Source: a virus. Taken from it: 22,516 nt of DNA. Under the pieces are notes generated by a model, which had not been told where the DNA came from, ran no database searches, and saw nothing but the letters and a program-made list of their open reading frames with translations. This document shows positions 6,729 to 14,151 of this stretch, piece after piece. Numbering within the stretch: the first letter of the stretch is position 1; every line of letters starts with the position of its first letter. A program made the translations under genes and the position numbers. The DNA lies in IMG/VR virus record IMGVR_UViG_3300034418_002291, positions 1 through 22,516 of that record. One strand, written 5' to 3'.

Positions 6729-9706
6729 AGTCCTAACGCCCTTCGCAATCGCAATGAACGGCGGTTCCAAACGGCCCTTTGTTCGTCTGGATCACCGCCA
6801 AACAGCGGTTCTTTAGCCCCTAGAATACCCGCTAATGCCTCACCTGTCACTCTACTTGCAAAGGGTGCAACAGGTCTAGTATCGGGGGAATCAAATATCG
6901 CAACAGGGCGTAACGGCGTGCCTTCTTCCCCGCCGCCAGCACCCCCTTCACCACCTCCACCGGGGCCAACACCTTCTTCACCCGCACCGGGGCCAACGCC
7001 CTCAGTACCGGCTCCCGGCCCTGCACCTTCTTCACCGGCTCCCGGGCCTTCGCCACCGCCTACACCGCCAGTGCCAGCACCCTCACGGATTGGTAATCCC
7101 TCGCCAAAGCCACCACGAATAAGGTCGCCAATGACTTCGCTACTCGGACGACCACCTTCTTGTCCTTCTTCTTGTTGCAACGCACCAATTGCACCTACTT
7201 GGGTTCCGAGGGTGGATTCTGCTTCGGCTGCACTGCGCTCGGCAGCCTCCAAAGTGGCGATTTCAGCGTCTAACATTTCCCTTAAATCTGGGCCTAAAGC
7301 GGTCTGCAAGCCCTGTGATTGCAACCTTTCCCGCTGAGAGACAGCATTGGCAAGGTTTTGTGCCGCCTGTTGGCGTTCTTTTGCAGCATCTTGCAAGCGA
7401 TTCTCTAAAACACGCAATTCAAGGGCAAGCGCCTCTTGTAAAGTGCCCGGTGTAGCACCGCCGGGGGTACCAGCAGCACCTTCTGCACCCGTAGTGCCCT
7501 CTTCGTCCTCTGCTCTTGGCCCCGGCTCTAGTTTTACTGGCTCGGGTGGCCGTTGCTCTTGCACATCCACCTGCACTTGCTCGACATTGGTTGGATTAAG
7601 CACAAGCTCAGTCTCGGCAGTGGCGGGATTCTCAACAAAGTCAGGGTAGAAAACTAATTCAGAGGTGGTGGAGGCAAGCACGGGACGGTTGTTTGGCATA
7701 ACAAATAAGGTAAACACCTCGTTACCGACGTTAAATTGCTGGTTGCCACCCGAATCCACACCGATAAAGTTCCAGCCAACAGCGTTTCCTACCGAGGCAG
7801 TACCACCACCACCAACAAGTGCGTAGCCTTTGCCGCCAGCATCACTACTAAACTGGCGCATGTCATAGCCGATATTGATGCGAGATACTTGTTGATACAA
7901 GCCATCAAGGTAGCTTTGCGTTTCGTTAATGAACCGCATAATGTTATTTCGATCAGCCTCGGACATATTAGGCGACGTATCAAGCGCATCTTGAGCATTA
8001 GCAATAGCATCTTCTGTAACGCTAATTTCGCCTTCTAGCTCTGGCGGCACACCAAATAAACCACTTACGCCATCGGCACCAGCTACTTGCACACCCTCTC
8101 CCGGTATGCCGCCCTGCTGCAACTGCTCTTCAAGAATGGCGGCAATGCGGTCAGCATCCGTTTGTGGTTGCTCCAAACCGCTTAAACCGGCTTGTATGAC
8201 AATGCCGGGGGCAGCAAACTTAACCGCATCCTCAACGTCTTGTCCTCTTACAGCGGCTTCCGTAGCCACCTGAGCAATCCCTTTCGTGCCATTAAAGACA
8301 ACGGCTAGTGCCTCTGGGTTTTGCGTAAAGTTATTGGCCACAAAATCAACCGCTTTATTAGCGGCAGCCGTGCCTACTCCACGGGCTACAAGGCTAGCAC
8401 CGAGGGCAGAACCAAAACCATCACGGTTCTGAGCGTCAGCCACCACCGCATCGGCAATGGAACTGGCAATAATGTCTTGTGTTTGGCGCAAGCCTAAACC
8501 CGTCGCATCGGCAACAGCTTTGACGTTTGCTTCGCCACCCATAATGGTGTTGGCAATGTCGGGGGCACTTGCAATAGCACCGCCAACAATCGCACCCGTT
8601 ACCATTGACTGTTCAACGTTACCACCTGTCACGCCTGCAATCAGGCCACTAACGCCTGAGTTAACCACTGCATTACCGACAATCTTTGCGGTTGCACTGT
8701 TAGCAAGCTCGGTAGGTAGCATGGCATTGCCGACCTTTGTTGCATAGTCTGCACTAGCAATCTCACTACTTATGTAGGTTGTAGCTGCCGCTAGAGCTAC
8801 TTTTTCAGGCTCAATCTTTCCCGTGGTGGCTAATTGACCTAAAGAACTTCCTATGGCTGCACCGGGCACACCACCGTAGTAGGCACCGACAACGACTGCA
8901 ATAGGCTCGACAAGTGCTGCTAGATCACGCCCTAATAGCTGTTGGGCAAGTCCTTTGGTCTTTTCATGGACGGGGAAAAGAACGGCTCTGCCTGTGCTGT
9001 CAAAGTAGATTGAAAGGTTTGCGCTGTCTTTAACGCCACTAAGAATATCGCTCCACTTATCGGCACCCGTGTCTCGGTCTTTTTTAATTCTAAAAAGGCT
9101 TTCGCCCGTGTCTCGGTTAACCACAAACCTGCGGCCACTGTCATCCGTTGTCTCGGTAAGCTGTGCAAGGTTGGCTACACCCTTTTGAGCTAGCTTCTTA
9201 GCCGTTTCCGTGTGTATCTTGTCTAAATCGCTCTGTCTGCCACCGTAGCGTGCTGTTGGGCTGGTTTCAACCACGATCCCATACATTCGCTTTAGTTCGT
9301 CCGTAAGGTTGGCCGTCCTTTCCTCGAGGCTAGCAGGTGCAGCAGGTGCCTCGGGCGCAGCAGTGGGCACAGCGGTGGATACGTTCTGTGGCACTACCGT
9401 TGCCTGTATCAACTCTTCAAACGGCATTTGATTAACAGGCGTGGTGGGCAGCGTGATTGTTTCTGCTGGCGCAGTAAAAGACGGTGCAAGCGTTAAGCCT
9501 TGCCACATTGACGGCGTAATCCTAACGGTCTGCGTGTTGGACGGAGCAGGTTCAGGGCGATTGATGGTAATGCTTTGCGGCCCGAGTATGGGAGTAGTTG
9601 ACACCGGGCCTGTGGGCGACGGTGGCCCCATGTTAAGCACGGGGGAACTTGCCGCACGGTTTGCTGATGCTAAAAGGTCGGCAAAACTAAGGTTCTGAAT
9701 CGCCAT
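6725..9706 (-). CDS. Large phage structural protein (993 aa) with glycine-zipper-like region and Gly-Pro repeat
   Basis: Visible regions, in order: a Pro/Thr-rich disordered N-terminus (1-130); a mixed domain (135-250) with DSGRRFVVNRDTGESLFRIK; a Gly/Ala-rich hydrophobic stretch (265-400) with AIVGGAIASAP and GLIAGVTGG, resembling glycine zippers; a helical and mixed region (400-700); a coiled coil (755-835); and a Gly-rich tandem repeat (887-922). The C-terminal tail contains LGAKEPLFGGDPDEQRAVWN and ends RRALGL. No enzyme motif is evident. Position between the fibre cluster and the helical trio suggests a virion protein, perhaps involved in membrane passage or tail assembly; this is inference. 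The start ATG at 9706 follows the previous stop by one base (TAGTATG), with GGAG upstream. Confidence 0.7.
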   Translation of the reverse strand: MAIQNLSFADLLASANRAASSPVLNMGPPSPTGPVSTTPILGPQSITINRPEPAPSNTQTVRITPSMWQGLTLAPSFTAPAETITLPTTPVNQMPFEELIQATVVPQNVSTAVPTAAPEAPAAPASLEERTANLTDELKRMYGIVVETSPTARYGGRQSDLDKIHTETAKKLAQKGVANLAQLTETTDDSGRRFVVNRDTGESLFRIKKDRDTGADKWSDILSGVKDSANLSIYFDSTGRAVLFPVHEKTKGLAQQLLGRDLAALVEPIAVVVGAYYGGVPGAAIGSSLGQLATTGKIEPEKVALAAATTYISSEIASADYATKVGNAMLPTELANSATAKIVGNAVVNSGVSGLIAGVTGGNVEQSMVTGAIVGGAIASAPDIANTIMGGEANVKAVADATGLGLRQTQDIIASSIADAVVADAQNRDGFGSALGASLVARGVGTAAANKAVDFVANNFTQNPEALAVVFNGTKGIAQVATEAAVRGQDVEDAVKFAAPGIVIQAGLSGLEQPQTDADRIAAILEEQLQQGGIPGEGVQVAGADGVSGLFGVPPELEGEISVTEDAIANAQDALDTSPNMSEADRNNIMRFINETQSYLDGLYQQVSRINIGYDMRQFSSDAGGKGYALVGGGGTASVGNAVGWNFIGVDSGGNQQFNVGNEVFTLFVMPNNRPVLASTTSELVFYPDFVENPATAETELVLNPTNVEQVQVDVQEQRPPEPVKLEPGPRAEDEEGTTGAEGAAGTPGGATPGTLQEALALELRVLENRLQDAAKERQQAAQNLANAVSQRERLQSQGLQTALGPDLREMLDAEIATLEAAERSAAEAESTLGTQVGAIGALQQEEGQEGGRPSSEVIGDLIRGGFGEGLPIREGAGTGGVGGGEGPGAGEEGAGPGAGTEGVGPGAGEEGVGPGGGGEGGAGGGEEGTPLRPVAIFDSPDTRPVAPFASRVTGEALAGILGAKEPLFGGDPDEQRAVWNRRSLRLRRALGL
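6941..7048 (-). repeat. Four tandem 27-base units encoding GPGAGEEG(A/V)
   Basis: Inside the 993-residue protein, residues 887-922 are four consecutive 9-residue units: GPGAGEEGA, GPGAGTEGV, GPGAGEEGV and GPGGGGEGG. The DNA is partly degenerate between copies, with CCGGGAGCC in some units and CCCGGTGCG in others, so the repeat is kept at the protein level as well as by recent duplication. It probably forms a flexible acidic linker before the conserved C-terminal tail. Confidence 0.85.
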
Positions 9707-9707
9707 A

Positions 9708-10052
9708 CTAGGCTCCTAAGCGTCGAGCAATCTGCTCATGGATTAGCAAGTGCTGCTGAATCCAATCATAAAAGTCATCCTCTTGGTTCCAATCGCTGTC
9801 AAGAAGATTAAACGGGTTGTCTAAATCAAGGATTGTGGCAAACGATTGATGCTCAATCTGATGAATGGCCAGCCAATCGTCCAAATCTTCCACGTCAGCA
9901 TCAATTAAGGGATAGCGTGGCACTTGAAAGCCAAGGTCTTGCAAACGCTCGGCAAAGGACTGGTGCTGGATACCATTTTCAAAAAGAAACTCATTGAGTC
10001 CGTCTGGGTCGCCAAAACGTACTTGAGACAAGGCATCCATGTTGTATGCCAT
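9708..10052 (-). CDS. Small phage protein of three His-containing helical repeats (114 aa)
   Basis: The 114-residue protein is acidic and helical and consists of three related units: residues 19-41 (LNEFLFENGIQHQSFAERLQ), 57-78 (LDDWLAIHQIEHQSFATILD) and 94-114 (FYDWIQQHLLIHEQIARRLG). Each unit has an aromatic residue, a run of hydrophobics and a His (H30, H68, H105), then a second amphipathic half. The linkers both carry Asp-rich turns before the next unit. I recall similar proteins beginning MAY-M in other phage structural clusters but no known function. The ATG shares one base with the stop of the membrane-anchored gene before it (TAATG). Confidence 0.75.
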   Translation of the reverse strand: MAYNMDALSQVRFGDPDGLNEFLFENGIQHQSFAERLQDLGFQVPRYPLIDADVEDLDDWLAIHQIEHQSFATILDLDNPFNLLDSDWNQEDDFYDWIQQHLLIHEQIARRLGA

Positions 10053-10285
10053 TACTTGTCTGCCTTTTTCCTTAGTTCTTGATAAATGTCCGTAAGCATC
10101 TGCTTGACCTCTTTGAAGTCATCTTTTACGTCATCTCTTTGGGCGTAAGTCTTGGGCAACTCTTCTCGCAACTTAGCAAGATCGGTTTTAAGTTCCTTAA
10201 CAGCAGTCCATAACTCACGGGCAAACCATCCTAATGCAGTTAAACCAATGCCACCAATGAGATTAAGAAGGTCTTGTAAGGTCAC
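10052..10285 (-). CDS. Membrane-anchored coiled-coil protein (77 aa), GTG start
   Basis: The N-terminal hydrophobic segment (residues 5-22, DLLNLIGGIGLTALGWFA) is followed by a charged coiled coil with ELKTDLAKLREELPKTYAQR and DDVKDDFKEVKQMLTDIYQE, ending in basic KKADK. Proteins with this pattern (one helix, then a LREELPK-Y--RDD coil) are widespread in phage tail-fibre and lysis regions and are sometimes annotated as holin-like; that role is not proven. The start is GTG at 10285, with GGAG eight bases upstream. The frame has no nearby ATG. The stop overlaps the next start by one base. Confidence 0.75.
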   Translation of the reverse strand: MTLQDLLNLIGGIGLTALGWFARELWTAVKELKTDLAKLREELPKTYAQRDDVKDDFKEVKQMLTDIYQELRKKADK

Positions 10286-10286
10286 A

Positions 10287-11039
10287 TCACACTCCGTAGT
10301 AAGGGACTTTTTTGGTTGTACCGTTAATCACAATGGAAACGTAGCCTTCGGGCACCAATGGCAATTCATCGCTAGCAAAGGTGGCTGTTGCGGCAGTAGC
10401 AAGGTTGGCAAAGACGTTGCTTGTTACCGTGACATTGGCAGCCGTGACATTAGAAACCTCAATAACGCCGCCAGTAACGGCTACGTTGTCTGCATCTTGC
10501 GTGGCTATGGTGCCAAGGCCAGAGACTTCAGCCGTGGTAATGGCAATCGTGACGTTAGAGGCGGCTGTAAGCCTGCCCTGTTGGTCTACGGTAAACGTGG
10601 CTACCGTGTTTGCACCGCCGTAGTCGTCAGGCGATACGGCAGTATTAGCAAGAAATACGTTGACGTTGGCCTCTAGGTTACCGCCACCGCCCAATCCTGT
10701 ACCTGCGGTCACATACACATTGCTTGCGGCAGCATTGACATTGGCAGCCGTCAGCACAACCGTGCCCACCTGCCCGTTGACCGAGCTAACCGAGTCGGTG
10801 TTATCAACCTTTTGCCATACCGAACCGTTGTAAATGGCCCAGTCGCCAATCTCCCAGTCGGTAATTCCGTCTAAATCGGTGTTTCCAGCGACATTGACAA
10901 CGTAGTAATCACCTTGCGTTGGAGTGCCAGTAACCAAATCGGGATTGTTTGTGTCGGCATCCCATGTGCCTTTATAGGTAACAGCGCCTACGCCACCGCC
11001 ACCACCTGTTACTGCAAAGCCCCCAAGCGCCTTAAGCAT
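10287..11039 (-). CDS. Tail fibre-like protein (250 aa)
   Basis: A Gly-rich N-terminus is followed at about residues 22-80 by a segment with YKGTWDADTNNPDLVTGTPT, GDYYVVNVAG, DWEIGDWAIYNGSVWQKVDN, a pattern common in phage tail fibres and carbohydrate-contacting virion proteins. The centre is a beta-rich, Asn/Val/Thr-rich repeat region (VEVSNVTAANVTVTSNVFAN type), typical of trimeric beta-helical shafts. The C-terminus ends YVSIVINGTTKKVPYYGV, again a form I recall from phage fibres. It likely projects from the tail and takes part in host contact. AAGGAG precedes the ATG. Confidence 0.72.
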   Translation of the reverse strand: MLKALGGFAVTGGGGGVGAVTYKGTWDADTNNPDLVTGTPTQGDYYVVNVAGNTDLDGITDWEIGDWAIYNGSVWQKVDNTDSVSSVNGQVGTVVLTAANVNAAASNVYVTAGTGLGGGGNLEANVNVFLANTAVSPDDYGGANTVATFTVDQQGRLTAASNVTIAITTAEVSGLGTIATQDADNVAVTGGVIEVSNVTAANVTVTSNVFANLATAATATFASDELPLVPEGYVSIVINGTTKKVPYYGV

Positions 11040-11049
11040 GATCTACTCC

Positions 11050-11394
11050 TTAGAGTCCATCTCCCGGCGTAATGTACAAGTCGGCAGTGCCAGAGCTTGT
11101 AATGGCCGTGAAGTAAGCATTAGGAACAAACGACAAAATCTCGTCTGTCTGCGGTAATAATGTAAGCACTGCGGTGCTGTTTGCGCCATCGCCAGTGGGG
11201 ATTACGCAGTTGGTCGCAGCATCGGCTGAGGCTTGAGCATAAGCCAGCCAACAGGCCGTATTACTTGATAGGTTGATGACACGGTACTGGTTTCCACCAA
11301 GGGTGGTGGACGGCACCTGAACGGGCGTAGGAGCCGTTGTATCGGCAACCAGCTTTACCGTCTTGCCAAGCGTTGTAAAAGCGTTAATTCCCAT
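11050..11394 (-). CDS. Small beta-rich virion protein, paralogue of the product at 322-669
   Basis: The 114-residue protein is beta-rich (KTVKLVADT, GGNQYRVINL, ADLYITPGDGL), with conserved ends shared with the product at 322-669. I recall related proteins in marine and freshwater phage structural clusters with endings like YVTPGDGL, annotated only as hypothetical. A minor decoration or tail role is likely. The start ATG lies inside the end of the preceding gene, giving an 11-base overlap, with GAGGTG just upstream as the binding site. Confidence 0.75.
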   Translation of the reverse strand: MGINAFTTLGKTVKLVADTTAPTPVQVPSTTLGGNQYRVINLSSNTACWLAYAQASADAATNCVIPTGDGANSTAVLTLLPQTDEILSFVPNAYFTAITSSGTADLYITPGDGL

Positions 11395-11788
11395 CTTGCA
11401 CCTCTATCCAGTTAACAGTTGTTTCGTCCCATTGGTAACGCTTAGGTGGCTCACCCGTACCAGCATCTTCTGGCATGGCTACTGGAGCATCCCAAAGGCA
11501 TGAGTCTTCGTTAAGAACCCATGAGTTAAACGTCTTTGGTGGAATAAAAGCATCTCGGTCTGCGTCATAGGCATACCCTAGACCTGCGTAATTCTTGCGA
11601 AACGCTTTGCTTTGGTCTGCTGAGGGTTGACCGTCAGAACCATAGTGAACGCCACCCCGGGTGTTATAAGATGTGCGCTTGTATATCCAACCATCATGCG
11701 CTAGTTCGTCTTCACGGTTCTCATCATCGTCACGACCAACAGTTACAAAGTCTACGATTCCATTTTTAATGCGGGCAAAGTGGGCCAT
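11384..11788 (-). CDS. Tail-fibre-region protein of the cyanophage-type MAHFA family (134 aa)
   Basis: The protein begins MAHFARIKNGIVDFVTVGRD, contains KAFRKNYAGLGYAYDADRDA and FIPPKTFNSWVLNEDSCLWD, and ends with a YQWDETTVNWIEV motif. This layout (MAHFA, FRK-YAG-GY-YD---D-FI-P--F-SW-L, W-AP--MP, Y-WDE----W-E) matches small proteins I know from cyanophage and marine phage tail gene clusters. They are annotated as hypothetical or tail-associated. A structural or fibre-tip role is likely but untested here. TAGGAG, formed by the preceding stop, serves as the binding site. Confidence 0.75.
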   Translation of the reverse strand: MAHFARIKNGIVDFVTVGRDDDENREDELAHDGWIYKRTSYNTRGGVHYGSDGQPSADQSKAFRKNYAGLGYAYDADRDAFIPPKTFNSWVLNEDSCLWDAPVAMPEDAGTGEPPKRYQWDETTVNWIEVQDGN

Positions 11789-11797
11789 CTATCACTC

Positions 11798-12427
11798 CTA
11801 TTTGAATGGTTTTCCAGTAATCCAGCTAACTAAAGAATAACGGGTGCCTTCAGTAACAGGCTTAACCTCATGCAAAACATAAGAGGGGAACAGAGCAACA
11901 AAGCCCTGATCCTTCTTCATCACTTCTGCCTTGTCACCCAAATACAAACACAAGTCACCACCCTTGTAGTCTTCAGGCTCCGAGAGTTGTAGAGTAAAAG
12001 ACAGTTTGCGAATCAGAGTGCCGGGTGCTGAGTCAATGTGCCGACCGTACTTCCCGCCGGGTGCTGAGTACTTGGTGAACTGAAATCCCTCGGTTGCACC
12101 AAACAGATCGAACTGAAAGAATCTGCCGTTCAAATCCATAATAATGTCGGTCAAACGCCTGTACGCCCAGTCAAGATCGTCAGAAGGGTAAAGCCATGCG
12201 ATCTCCGACTTCCGCACCTTCTGTGCTTCTTCACCACGAGTCTTAGCTTGTTTAGCAGTCCTGTCGTTGCCGATCTCGATGATGCGCTCACACTCCTCCT
12301 TGCTGAAGGCTTTCTCCCAGTAGGCCCACGAGTGAACGGGGTCGAGGTTAAAAGCCCAAGCAGGGTTAGGTGTCTGCCGTTCTTTAGGGGCAGAGTGCAT
12401 AGGTATGACATCAGCAGTATTTTTCAA
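11798..12427 (-). CDS. 2-oxoglutarate/Fe(II)-dependent oxygenase, prolyl 4-hydroxylase-like (209 aa)
   Basis: This enzyme family hydroxylates proteins or small molecules using O2, 2-oxoglutarate and Fe(II). The full catalytic set is visible. The iron ligands are H130 and D132 (GRHIDSAPG) and H186 (SYVLHEVKPV), and R196 (GTRYSLVSWI) is placed to bind 2-oxoglutarate. Residues 35-110 form the helical N-terminal part seen in such folds, and the core beta-strands follow (FQFTKY, KLSFTLQLSE, GGDLCLYLGD). The length is normal for phage and bacterial P4Hc/PiuC-like proteins. The start is TTG at 12427, overlapping the adhesin stop as TTGA; an ATG at 12400 (residue 10) is the alternative and also lacks a clear binding site. 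The substrate is unknown; its place in the fibre operon hints at virion protein modification. Confidence 0.92.
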   Translation of the reverse strand: MKNTADVIPMHSAPKERQTPNPAWAFNLDPVHSWAYWEKAFSKEECERIIEIGNDRTAKQAKTRGEEAQKVRKSEIAWLYPSDDLDWAYRRLTDIIMDLNGRFFQFDLFGATEGFQFTKYSAPGGKYGRHIDSAPGTLIRKLSFTLQLSEPEDYKGGDLCLYLGDKAEVMKKDQGFVALFPSYVLHEVKPVTEGTRYSLVSWITGKPFK

Positions 12428-14142
12428 GAGAATGTCACCGTTTCGTTAGTTGTAGAAGTAGCGGTAACAATGTAGGTTGTATAGCCGCCTGCGGTTGAGT
12501 TTGTTTCTGTCACGCCACCAGTAAATGTAGCAGTCTTGGTGTCAGGGATCTTGATAACGACTACACCTGAAGAGCCATTGCCACCTGCGGTTGCGTTCCC
12601 TGCTCCACCACCGCCACCACCTCGATTGGTGGTTCCATTTGATCCTGGCGTAGAACTAATTCCACCATTTCCACCAACACTAGAGCCTCCTGTTCCAGCA
12701 GGGCCAATAGATTCACAGCCACCTCCACCACCACCAGAGTAAAATAGAGAAGATCCTGTAATTGAGTTTGATGTTCCTGCCCCACCGTTGCCGCCTTGAT
12801 TTCCGTCTACAGAACTTGCACCAGCACCACCATTTCCGCCACCACCACCGCCACCATACCTAACTGAAACAAAACCATTGCCGCCGTTATTTCCTTGGCT
12901 TGGGCTTCTAAATGAAACATTCCCAGACCCGCCAACATTAGGCCCACCGCCACCACCACCGCCAGAACCACCATTTCCACCTACAATGCCAGACCCGCCA
13001 CCGCTACCGCCACCACTAGCTAAAATAGATGCGAATTGAGAGCTAGACCCAACACTACCAGAGGCATTTGAGCCACTGGGCGCACCAGCGCCACCCGACC
13101 CAACAATTACTGGGTACGCTTGGCCTGTTACAACTGCGGTTGCTACTGCTGATGCCGAGGCTAAGTAACCACCCGCACCACCACCACCACCGCCCGTGGC
13201 CGCTCCCCCACCGCCACCACCTGCAACCACTAGGTACTCGGCTAAGAAAGCATTCGGGTAGAAAGTAACTGTCTCACTTGTCGTAGAAGTGGCTTGCACT
13301 TCGTAAATGTTGTAACCCGAAACAGAGTAAGAGCGTGTGGCTACACCATCAGAGAAGACTGCCGCCGCAGTATCGGGTACTCGTAGGATGACAACACCAG
13401 AGCCGCCGTTACCATTTCCAACATAGTAAGCACCGCCACCGCCTCCACCTGTCAATGCTGTGCCTGGTGTACTTCCTTGACTGCCGGTACTACCGTTACC
13501 GCCACCACCTGCGCCACCTGCTCCCCCACCTGCACCTGCGGCACCACCGCCACCACCGCCACCCCTTTGAACTGCGGAGCCAGTAATATCAGAAAAAACG
13601 CCTTGCCCACCATTTCCAGCAACCGTTCCAGATGCCGCAGTTCCTACTGCTCCAGCACCACCGCCACCCCCACCAGAAGAAGTTCCGCTTGCGGCTCCAT
13701 CTCCACCAGCATAGCCTTGGTTTGCTGTTCCAGCACTTCCTGGGCTTCCAGATCCATAGCCACCAGCACCAGAACCACCAACACCGCCAGAAATAGTAAA
13801 TGCGCCACCACCAACCGAGGTAATACTACTAAATACAGAATCACTACCCTTACTATTAGCTCCACCAGCTCCACCAGCACCAACTGTTACTGTGTAAGCA
13901 GTTCCAAAGGTTGCGGTAAAAGAAGATTCTGGAGAAGCACCCCCACCAGAACCTTTGGGAGTAGAAACGGGTGCCGCAGATGTATAATTGGTACGATACC
14001 CGCCAGCACCACCACCAGAAGTTCCTGTGCCACCACCAGCGATGACGAGGTAAGATACGGATGTAGATGTAGAAAAAGATGCCGCCGCAAAACCATAAGC
14101 CCTAGCAGTTGCCGCAGCGATAGATGATAAAAGTGGTGGCAT
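12424..14142 (-). CDS. Glycine-rich tail fibre/adhesin with duplicated domain (572 aa)
   Basis: About the whole protein is Gly/Ala/Ser-rich, with many GGGGGG blocks. It is two copies of one unit. Unit 1 (about residues 31-294) runs from YLVIAGGG to GGSGVVILRVPDT and ends SETVTF. Unit 2 (about 303-572) runs from YLVVAGGG to SSGVVVIKIPDT and ends NETVTFS. Each unit closes with a small beta region with a SGYNIYEVQATST or GGYTTYIVTATST strand pair. Glycine-rich domains of this kind occur in phage fibres and adhesin tips, where polyglycine type II helices pack as a bundle (as in phage S16 gp38); applying this here is inference. It probably contacts the host surface. AAGAGA precedes the ATG. GC-rich glycine codons give a strong GGTGGTGG base pattern across the gene. 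Confidence 0.82.
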   Translation of the reverse strand: MPPLLSSIAAATARAYGFAAASFSTSTSVSYLVIAGGGTGTSGGGAGGYRTNYTSAAPVSTPKGSGGGASPESSFTATFGTAYTVTVGAGGAGGANSKGSDSVFSSITSVGGGAFTISGGVGGSGAGGYGSGSPGSAGTANQGYAGGDGAASGTSSGGGGGGAGAVGTAASGTVAGNGGQGVFSDITGSAVQRGGGGGGGAAGAGGGAGGAGGGGNGSTGSQGSTPGTALTGGGGGGAYYVGNGNGGSGVVILRVPDTAAAVFSDGVATRSYSVSGYNIYEVQATSTTSETVTFYPNAFLAEYLVVAGGGGGGAATGGGGGGAGGYLASASAVATAVVTGQAYPVIVGSGGAGAPSGSNASGSVGSSSQFASILASGGGSGGGSGIVGGNGGSGGGGGGGPNVGGSGNVSFRSPSQGNNGGNGFVSVRYGGGGGGGNGGAGASSVDGNQGGNGGAGTSNSITGSSLFYSGGGGGGCESIGPAGTGGSSVGGNGGISSTPGSNGTTNRGGGGGGAGNATAGGNGSSGVVVIKIPDTKTATFTGGVTETNSTAGGYTTYIVTATSTTNETVTFS

Positions 14143-14151
14143 GGCAGTCTC

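Noticed and set aside
6729-6770. Longer start for the 379-residue gene
   Set aside because: The ATGA overlap at 6725-6728 is the usual coupling in this genome; the extension adds residues only from the overlap.
10152-10676. 174-codon plus-strand open frame
   Set aside because: Antisense to the membrane-coil and fibre genes; composition shows no family features and no binding site was seen.
12151-12411. 86-codon minus-strand open frame within the oxygenase gene
   Set aside because: The oxygenase frame carries the complete catalytic motif set; this alternative frame has none and is a shadow.
13477-14127. 216-codon plus-strand open frame rich in Thr, Ser, Cys and Arg
   Set aside because: It is the antisense of the glycine-rich adhesin; the Gly codon runs keep the opposite strand free of stops.
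12424-14142. Repeated GGTGGTGG-like DNA that could suggest a CRISPR or satellite
   Set aside because: The repeats are in-frame Gly codons of one protein without regular spacers.
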